29,106 bases of DNA from CAYRMV01 sp964425255 (GTDB lineage Bacteria > Bacteroidota > Bacteroidia > Flavobacteriales_D > Crocinitomicaceae). The notes beneath the pieces are model-generated. The model was not told the origin of the DNA, searched no databases, and saw only the letters and a list, made by a program, of their open reading frames with translations. Of the stretch, positions 23,706-29,106 are shown piece by piece; the stretch's first letter is position 1; every line of letters starts with the position of its first letter. The position numbers and the translations under genes were made by a program. Location of the stretch: assembly GCA_964425255.1 (NCBI GenBank), contig CAYRMV010000028.1, positions 1-29,106 of the forward strand, read 5' to 3'.

Positions 23706-25058
23706 TTATTTTTCTAATGGAATTAGTTCCCGTTCATAAGGAAATTCGTATAAATCCAAACTTGCTTTTTGACCTGAGAGCGTGAAACCGACTACATATC
23801 CTTTTTTCCAATCTGGATAAAAACGAAAAAATAAATCGTTGTTGACTGTATTGATAGCGCCACCCAAATTAACCGGTTTAGACCACTTGTTATTTCCTAA
23901 GTTTTCTGAAACATATACGTCGTATCCACCCATTCCTAAATGACCTTCTGAACTAAAGAAAAGATATCTACCATCTGGTGTGATAAATGGAGTTGTTTCA
24001 TTTTCAGTTGTATTGACCGTGTCAGATAAGGCAACAGGAATTCCCCATGATTTTCCTACACGCTGTACCATGTAAATGTCTGATCCTTTTTTTAATCCAT
24101 TTCTGTCCGAAACAAAATACATGGTGTTTCCGTCTTCTGTCACAGTGGCATTACCTTCGTAATAGGATGTATTTAATTTTTTGTTTTTTATTACTTTTGG
24201 TTTATTCCAATTTCCTTTGTCCGTAAATTCGATTTCTGCAATATCAGAACCATTTGTTGCTTCGGGAGAATTTAGTGTGATAAATCCGCGTAATCCATCC
24301 GACGAAATATGCGATATAGATTCGAAGTATATTGAATTTAGTTTACCAAGTTGATTGGAAATACTATCCCATTCTTGCATTTCTTCGTTCCAAACAGCAT
24401 GATAGATGTCTTCAAAATACAATTCATCATCGGGGTTAATTCCACCTCCGGTTGTATTGTTTCTGCGTGATGTGAAATACATTTCTTTCCCGTTATTTAG
24501 GAAAATCGGAGAATAATCGTTGTAGCCAGAATTGACATCACCTACCATCGACTGACGCATGAATGCAAACCGTTGTGTATGGGTTTGTTTAGCAAATTCA
24601 CATTCAGCTATTTTTTCATTAACGCGTAATTCTTTGATTTTTGCTGGAGAAAGAACATTTAATGCTTGCTGATAATAGTAGATAGCAGAATCTAGATTAT
24701 TTAATCGGTGGTAACTTCTACCTAAAAGTTCAAAAATATCTTTGTCCTCTGAACCTTTGTCTACGGCTTGTTTCGCATATTGCAAACAAAAACCGTAATT
24801 GTCCATTTTATAATGACAGTTGGAAATCCAATAAGGAGGTCTCCAAGAATTCGGATCTTTGATAGCAGCTTGTTTGAACTTGATCAAAGCTTCTCTTACT
24901 TTTCCTTCGTTGTAAAATTTTTTCGCTTCTTCAATGATTAGCAAGGCAGCCGTTTTATCTGTCAGATTGGTTGTTGTATCAGGAGGAGTAACTGCCGTTG
25001 AAGCAATTAATTTCACATTAAAAAGGCAAACACCAAGCACGAGTAGGATGTATTTCAT
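23706..25058 (-). CDS. Secreted TPR-PD40 (WD40-like propeller) protein
   Basis: 450 residues. A signal peptide (MKYILLVLGVCLFNVKLIAS) is followed by TPR repeats at about 40-165 (EEAKKFYNEGKVREALIKF; LDSAIYYYQQALNVL), then a PD40 beta-propeller at about 180-440, with repeats such as NNGKEMYFTSRRN, EDGNTMYFVSDRNGL and PDGRYLFFSSEGHLGMGGYD. This architecture is that of PorE/OmpA-like proteins of Bacteroidota, which carry a C-terminal OmpA peptidoglycan-binding domain; here that domain is absent and the protein ends ERELIPLEK. A role at the cell envelope, perhaps with T9SS or motility, is inference. It is monocistronic, with its own terminator. No clear -7 element was found before the ATG at 25058. 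Confidence 0.85.
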   Translation of the reverse strand: MKYILLVLGVCLFNVKLIASTAVTPPDTTTNLTDKTAALLIIEEAKKFYNEGKVREALIKFKQAAIKDPNSWRPPYWISNCHYKMDNYGFCLQYAKQAVDKGSEDKDIFELLGRSYHRLNNLDSAIYYYQQALNVLSPAKIKELRVNEKIAECEFAKQTHTQRFAFMRQSMVGDVNSGYNDYSPIFLNNGKEMYFTSRRNNTTGGGINPDDELYFEDIYHAVWNEEMQEWDSISNQLGKLNSIYFESISHISSDGLRGFITLNSPEATNGSDIAEIEFTDKGNWNKPKVIKNKKLNTSYYEGNATVTEDGNTMYFVSDRNGLKKGSDIYMVQRVGKSWGIPVALSDTVNTTENETTPFITPDGRYLFFSSEGHLGMGGYDVYVSENLGNNKWSKPVNLGGAINTVNNDLFFRFYPDWKKGYVVGFTLSGQKASLDLYEFPYERELIPLEK

Positions 25059-25195
25059 AAGAGTTACTTTTATCTATGTTTATAACGTGTATTTTTTCGT
25101 TCTACCTTTATCCAACATACTGTTAGAGAGTTTTTTCTTATATAGCATATAAACCTAAGAACGTAAATTAATTAAGCAAACGTACATATTTTTTT

Positions 25196-26002
25196 TTATT
25201 TTTCCATTTCATGTACAGCGAAAGTTGCTGAAACACTTGCTAAAACTGGTGCCGCAGATGCACAAACCCAAAGGGTAAAATGAACAACAAAATGACTGAT
25301 CATTCCCATCGGTTCTTTATGGAAAGAGGACCAATCAAACAGATAGACCAAATTAACGGGCATCAAAATCATCATCGAGTAAAAACTTCCAATGGTGATT
25401 GCTAGCACGCGATGCTTCCGCACATAGAGAATACTTTCATCAACGGTGAGTAATTTCCGTTCACTCACATAATCAATAAAACTGAATCCGTAGTAGTAGG
25501 CGCAGATTACGAAGGCAATAATGAGTGCTATCCAATGAGAAGTTTTACCTGAAATGGCAAAAGAAAATCCATAAACGACAAGCAAAAGTCCATAAAGCCA
25601 AAAAAGATTTCTTAGTGCTAATCGCATTGCCCTTTTTACGTCTGAAACAAATTGGGCAAAACTGTAAGATGCTTTTTCGTGTGTTAATTCAAATTCTGTT
25701 TTCTGAGATAAATAGGCCAAAAGTGGTGAAAGTAAAATGACAACCAAGTATTTACTAAATTTCATTAGCATTAAACCCAAAGTAATTTCGCCCAACAATT
25801 GAATCGTAAACCAAACAATGTCGTTCATTGAATGCGGTTGGCTATAAACAACGTGTCCTTTAAATGTACTTCCGATTTGGTAAATTCCCAACATCAGAAT
25901 AGCCGGAATACTGATGATCCAAAGCATTTTTTTCTCCTTTAGGAAGAGAATAGCTTTCCAATAACTTGTTAATCCGACTCTAATTTCTCTGATGAATTTC
26001 AT
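25196..26002 (-). CDS. EI24/CysZ-like integral membrane protein
   Basis: 268 residues from the ATG at 26002 (MKFIREIRVGLTSYWKAILFLKEKK). There are about five hydrophobic segments. Family-like stretches are YLVVILLSPLLAYLSQKTE, YYYGFSFIDYVSERKLLTVDESILYVRKHR and the end APVLASVSATFAVHEMEK. They resemble the EI24 domain (PF07264), to which the sulfate permease CysZ belongs; no sulfur gene is nearby, so transport of sulfate is not claimed. The frame is open to a TTG at 26137, but that stretch overlaps the bioB promoter and lacks family sequence. It is divergent from bioB. Confidence 0.75.
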   Translation of the reverse strand: MKFIREIRVGLTSYWKAILFLKEKKMLWIISIPAILMLGIYQIGSTFKGHVVYSQPHSMNDIVWFTIQLLGEITLGLMLMKFSKYLVVILLSPLLAYLSQKTEFELTHEKASYSFAQFVSDVKRAMRLALRNLFWLYGLLLVVYGFSFAISGKTSHWIALIIAFVICAYYYGFSFIDYVSERKLLTVDESILYVRKHRVLAITIGSFYSMMILMPVNLVYLFDWSSFHKEPMGMISHFVVHFTLWVCASAAPVLASVSATFAVHEMEK

Positions 26003-26122
26003 ACAATGCCAACAAAAATACATGCTTTCAAGGTACCGAGGTATCTTTTGAAAAATTTTTATCAGAATGGATAAACAGTGTGAGAAGTATATGGATGGTT
26101 TTTCCGTTTTGACCTTTATCTG

Positions 26123-26130
26123 TATATTTG
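26123..26130 (+). promoter_or_regulatory. -7 element for bioBF
   Basis: TATATTTG, exact TAnnTTTG, 19 bases before the bioB ATG at 26150. No TTG at the standard spacing; one lies nearer, at 26109-26111. The 147-bp gap also holds an opposite TATTTTTG (26013-26020) before the EI24 gene. Confidence 0.4.
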
Positions 26131-26149
26131 CACTCAAACTAAAGATGTG

Positions 26150-27241
26150 ATGAAAGTAAATCCAGCATATTCAACCAAGGAACAATTACTCGAACTTTAC
26201 AACAAACCCTTATTGGAATTGGTGTTTGAAGCAGCAACGATTCACCGTCAATTTCACAATCCACGTGAAGTACAAATGTCTTCTTTGTTGAGTATCAAGA
26301 CCGGTGGATGTCCTGAAGATTGTGGCTATTGTCCGCAGGCTGCTCGTTATCACACAGATGTGGAAGCACACAAGTTAATGACGGTAGAATCTGTGATTGA
26401 ACAAGCAAAAAACGCAAAAGCAAATGGATCATCGCGTTTGTGTATGGGAGCTGCTTGGCGTGAAGTGCGCGATAACAAAGATTTTGATTCGGTCGTGGAA
26501 ATGGTTCAAGCAGTAAACGATTTGGATATGGAAGTGTGTTGCACACTTGGTATGTTGAGTGAAAATCAAGCTGTTCGACTTAAGAATGCAGGTTTGTTTG
26601 CATACAACCACAACTTAGATTCTTCGAAAGAATTTTACAAAGATATTATCTCAACACGTGAATACGAAGATCGCTTAAATACGATTGAAAATGCTCGAAA
26701 AGCTGGAATTACGGTTTGTTCAGGCGGAATCATTGGTATGGGTGAAGCAGTGGAAGATCGCATTGGTTTGTTGATGAGCTACATGGAAATGGAAACGCCA
26801 CCAGATTCTATTCCGATCAATGCTCTTGTGGCAGTGGATGGAACTCCTTTGGAGGATCAAAAACCAATTGAACAATGGGAAATGATTCGCATGGTGGCAA
26901 CAACGCGCATTGCTTTTCCTCAATCGGTAGTACGTTTGTCTGCTGGTAGAACAAAAATGTCGATGGAAGCACAAGCAATGTGTTTTATGGCTGGAGCAGG
27001 TTCGATTTTTGCGGGTGATAAACTATTGACAACACCGAATCCTGAGTTTAATGAAGACAAACAAATGTTTGAAATTTTAGGTTTGATCCCGAAAGAAGCA
27101 TTTGCCGATGGTGAAAAACCAGAAACAAAACCAGATGCTATTTTGGAGGAACGGAAAGCCAAAGAAGCTGCACGCGCTAAGCAATTAGAAGATGCCAAAA
27201 CAGCTGGATTTGAACCAAGAAAAGTGACAACAATCGCTTAA
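26150..27241 (+). CDS. bioB: Biotin synthase
   Basis: 363-residue radical SAM enzyme that inserts sulfur into dethiobiotin, the last step of biotin synthesis. The SAM [4Fe-4S] cysteines are Cys54, Cys58 and Cys61 in TGGCPEDCGYCPQAARYH. YNHNLDSSKEFYKDII, VCSGGIIGMGE and RLSAGRTKM (with the [2Fe-2S] arginine) are all in place. A charged Lys/Glu/Ala-rich tail of some 40 residues (EERKAKEAARAKQLEDAK) follows the core, somewhat longer than in E. coli BioB (346). The GTG at 26147 adds one residue; the ATG is preferred. bioF follows after three bases, so they form an operon. Confidence 0.98.
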   Translation: MKVNPAYSTKEQLLELYNKPLLELVFEAATIHRQFHNPREVQMSSLLSIKTGGCPEDCGYCPQAARYHTDVEAHKLMTVESVIEQAKNAKANGSSRLCMGAAWREVRDNKDFDSVVEMVQAVNDLDMEVCCTLGMLSENQAVRLKNAGLFAYNHNLDSSKEFYKDIISTREYEDRLNTIENARKAGITVCSGGIIGMGEAVEDRIGLLMSYMEMETPPDSIPINALVAVDGTPLEDQKPIEQWEMIRMVATTRIAFPQSVVRLSAGRTKMSMEAQAMCFMAGAGSIFAGDKLLTTPNPEFNEDKQMFEILGLIPKEAFADGEKPETKPDAILEERKAKEAARAKQLEDAKTAGFEPRKVTTIA

Positions 27242-27244
27242 GAC

Positions 27245-28336
27245 ATGCACGCTTTTCAGCGAAAATTAATAAAACGAAAGGAAGAAGGGAGTTTACGCTC
27301 CCTTTCTTTGTTATCATCCTTGGCCGATTTTTATTCCAACGATTACCTCTCGATGGCACAACCTAAGCGAGTAAATCAATCTTTTTCTGGTAGTACAGGT
27401 TCCCGTTTGCTTTCTGGAAATTCAGAAACAGCAGAAAATACGGAGCGATTTTTAGCTGAATTTTTTGAATCGGAAGCAGCACTCGTGTTCAATTCTGGCT
27501 ATGATGCCAATGTGGGTTTATTGAGTTCTGTACCACAACGGGGAGACACGATTTTGTTTGATTCGTTGGTTCATGCATCGGCTCGCGATGGAATTCGTTT
27601 GAGTCAGGCAAAAGCATTTTCGTTTCGCCACAATGACTTAGAAGATTTACATCGTCTGTTAGAAAAAGCAGAAGGAAGTATTTTTGTGGTGGTTGAATCG
27701 CTTTATTCGATGGACGGCGACTTCGCTCCTTTGGTTGACATTATCAACTTGTGCGATAAATTCCAAGCCTTATTGATTGTGGATGAAGCCCATTCAGGTG
27801 GAATTTTTGGTCAAGATGGAAAAGGCCTTTGTGCCGAATTTGAAATCAGTTCGCGCATTTTTGCTCGTTTAATTACCTTCGGAAAAGCATATGGTACTCA
27901 TGGCGCAGCGATTTTAGGTTCGAGTGAGTTGATTCAGTTTTTGATCAATTTTTCGCGCTCGTTTATCTATACTACTGCTTTGCCATCTGAACAATATGAA
28001 CATATTCAGCAGCAAGTTCAGCAAGTAGCAGAAGAAAAAAAGCAGATCCAACTTCAACAAAAAGTTCAGCTTTTCCGCTCATCCGTCCCTTTGGTAAAAT
28101 GCTTGAGTGATGCACGTTCACCGATTCAAATAATTCCTATTTCAGGAGTAGAAGCATGTTGGAAAAGTGCAACTTTACTTCAAGAACAGGGTTTTGCAGT
28201 AAAGCCAATTCTCAGTCCAACGGTAGCAGAGGGGTCAGAACGCTTGCGTATTTGTTTGCATCTTCATAATTCGGATGAATCCATTTTGCAACTTGCGAAT
28301 GAAATAGAAAAGATGCTCCCAAAAATAGGGAAGTAG
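27245..28336 (+). CDS. bioF: 8-amino-7-oxononanoate synthase (PLP-dependent)
   Basis: 363-residue alpha-oxoamine synthase that joins pimeloyl-thioester and L-alanine at the start of the biotin ring pathway. The PLP lysine is Lys214 in TFGKAYGTHGAA. His110 (LVHASARDGIRLS), Asp180 and His183 (IVDEAHSGGIFGQDGKG) contact the cofactor; GSTGSRLLSGNS is the usual glycine loop. It is slightly shorter than E. coli BioF (384) at the N terminus. The related ligase/synthase KBL has the same fold, but the pairing with bioB fixes the role. The rest of the pathway (bioA, bioC, bioD) is not in the window. Confidence 0.95.
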   Translation: MHAFQRKLIKRKEEGSLRSLSLLSSLADFYSNDYLSMAQPKRVNQSFSGSTGSRLLSGNSETAENTERFLAEFFESEAALVFNSGYDANVGLLSSVPQRGDTILFDSLVHASARDGIRLSQAKAFSFRHNDLEDLHRLLEKAEGSIFVVVESLYSMDGDFAPLVDIINLCDKFQALLIVDEAHSGGIFGQDGKGLCAEFEISSRIFARLITFGKAYGTHGAAILGSSELIQFLINFSRSFIYTTALPSEQYEHIQQQVQQVAEEKKQIQLQQKVQLFRSSVPLVKCLSDARSPIQIIPISGVEACWKSATLLQEQGFAVKPILSPTVAEGSERLRICLHLHNSDESILQLANEIEKMLPKIGK

Positions 28337-28342
28337 TTTACC

Positions 28343-28388
28343 AATTGATTTTAATTGTCCATTTTCGTGTACCAAAAAATCAATTTTT
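28343..28388 (+). terminator. Likely terminator of bioBF
   Basis: AATTGATTTT (28343-28352) pairs with AAAATCAATT (28376-28385) over 10 bases with a 23-base loop, then TTT. All pairs but two are A-T, and the loop is long, so strength is uncertain. Confidence 0.45.
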
Positions 28389-28418
28389 ACGTTAAAGAAG
28401 TAATCAACTCAAAATAAG

Positions 28419-28556
28419 ATGAAAAAGCCATTTCTTTATTTCGCACTTTGTTCAATATTAACAGGAATGCTGATGACTTCCTGCGGAACATCTAAAAATA
28501 GCAGTCGAAAATGTGATGGCCGACGCGCTACTCAAACTCCCATGGGAAAGATGTGA
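28419..28556 (+). CDS. Small lipoprotein, 45 residues
   Basis: MKKPFLYFALCSILTGMLMT then SCGTSKNSSRKCDGRRATQTPMGKM. A lysine start, a hydrophobic core and a lipobox (LMTSC) with Cys22 make a convincing lipoprotein signal; the mature part is only 24 residues, basic, with Cys32 and a TPMGKM end. I have a weak memory of similar short Bacteroidota lipoproteins with a C-x-G-x-R...TPMG tail but cannot name a family. It lies between the bioF terminator and the ABC transporter promoter, in the same direction. No TAnnTTTG was found directly before it. The remainder of 28337-28683 holds no other gene. Confidence 0.7.
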   Translation: MKKPFLYFALCSILTGMLMTSCGTSKNSSRKCDGRRATQTPMGKM

Positions 28557-28621
28557 TTTTAACATTTCTTTTTCCATTCAACCAATTAACCTCTTTTTTA
28601 ACCGTTTGTTGAATTCATCTG

Positions 28622-28649
28622 TTGCGTCAGTCAAATTTAGTTACATTTG
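28622..28649 (+). promoter_or_regulatory. Full Bacteroidota promoter of the ABC transporter gene
   Basis: TTG (28622-28624), 17 bases, then TACATTTG (28642-28649): both elements of the TTG-N17-23-TAnnTTTG consensus. The ATG at 28684 follows after 34 bases. It is the only promoter here with both boxes at legal spacing. Confidence 0.55.
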
Positions 28650-28683
28650 ATTTACTCAAAATTTGTTCTTTTTACCTTTATGT

Positions 28684-29106
28684 ATGATAGAAATTCAACA
28701 TCTTTCGTTTTCGTATAACAAGCGAGAACCAATTATTCAGGACGTTTCCTTACAGGTACCAAAAGGATCTGTTTATGGTTTTTTAGGTCCGAATGGATCG
28801 GGTAAAACAACCATTATACGTTTGGTTTTGAATTTGATAAAAGCCAATTCAGGAACGATCAAAGTAGATGGAGAAGAAATCACACGGAATTCGGTTTCTA
28901 TTTACCGTAAAATTGGTTCGATGATCGAATCTCCTGCCTTGTATAATCATTTGACAGGTCTCGAAAATTTAGACATTTTTGCTCGATATTACCAAGTTGG
29001 ACAAGCACGAATCCAAGAAGTACTGAAGATTGTTGGATTGGAAGATGCTGCAAGTAAAACGGTAAAACGCTATTCCTTAGGGATGAAACAGCGTTTGAGT
29101 ATTGGT
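28684..29106 (+). CDS. ABC transporter ATP-binding protein (cut at the window end)
   Basis: The first 141 residues of an ABC ATPase. Walker A is GPNGSGKT (35-42), the Q-loop region is RKIGSMIESPALYNHLTGLENLDIF (94-118), and the signature is YSLGMKQRLSIG at the edge. Walker B and the rest lie outside. MIEIQHLSFSYNKREPIIQDVSL and the MIESPALYNHLT stretch resemble ABC-2 type exporters of the BcrA/CcmA group (bacitracin- or drug-export-like); a permease gene would be expected next. Substrate unknown. Confidence 0.93.
   Translation, partial: MIEIQHLSFSYNKREPIIQDVSLQVPKGSVYGFLGPNGSGKTTIIRLVLNLIKANSGTIKVDGEEITRNSVSIYRKIGSMIESPALYNHLTGLENLDIFARYYQVGQARIQEVLKIVGLEDAASKTVKRYSLGMKQRLSIG

Noticed and set aside
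26003..26137. Longer EI24-like protein from a TTG start
   Set aside because: The extension overlaps the bioB promoter region and shows no family sequence.

Overview
The window reads as ordinary chromosome of a low-GC Bacteroidota bacterium, probably Flavobacteriales and possibly near Fluviicola/Crocinitomicaceae (the family is inference). Support comes from type IX secretion (T9SS) C-terminal sorting domains, PD40 and DUF5723-type surface proteins, absence of clear Shine-Dalgarno sites, and exact copies of the Bacteroidota -7 promoter element TAnnTTTG 10-40 bases before about ten start codons.

Left part (1-7400), almost all leftward: a rightward TIGR03643/DUF2805 gene, a truncated T9SS protein fragment, dapD (lysine/diaminopimelate synthesis), a DUF5723 outer-membrane protein, a possible short transcript, a ZIP metal transporter, a lipoprotein-Nudix-ruvX cluster and an ACMSD-like decarboxylase.

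Middle (7500-12500), rightward: a small DUF559 (Vsr-like) endonuclease gene boxed by GC-rich inverted repeats, with a third copy that can fold into a long hairpin; a TPR-containing histidine kinase without an adjacent response regulator; and a DNA-damage group of umuD, umuC and an SRAP (YedK/HMCES-like) abasic-site protein, with a 35-bp tandem repeat between umuC and SRAP. The repeat-boxed DUF559 unit is the best candidate here for an under-described mobile or selfish element.

Right-middle (12500-25100), leftward: a large secreted protein of unknown role, a SAM methyltransferase, a tripartite RND efflux operon (marR-adaptor-pump-tolC) with a likely MarR operator over its promoter, a T9SS surface protein in which one domain seems inserted in another, and a TPR-PD40 protein with a strong terminator.

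Right end (25200-29106): an EI24/CysZ-like membrane protein divergent from bioB-bioF (biotin synthesis), a 45-residue lipoprotein, and the start of an ABC transporter ATPase cut by the window edge.

No rRNA, tRNA, CRISPR array, insertion sequence transposase or prophage was seen.
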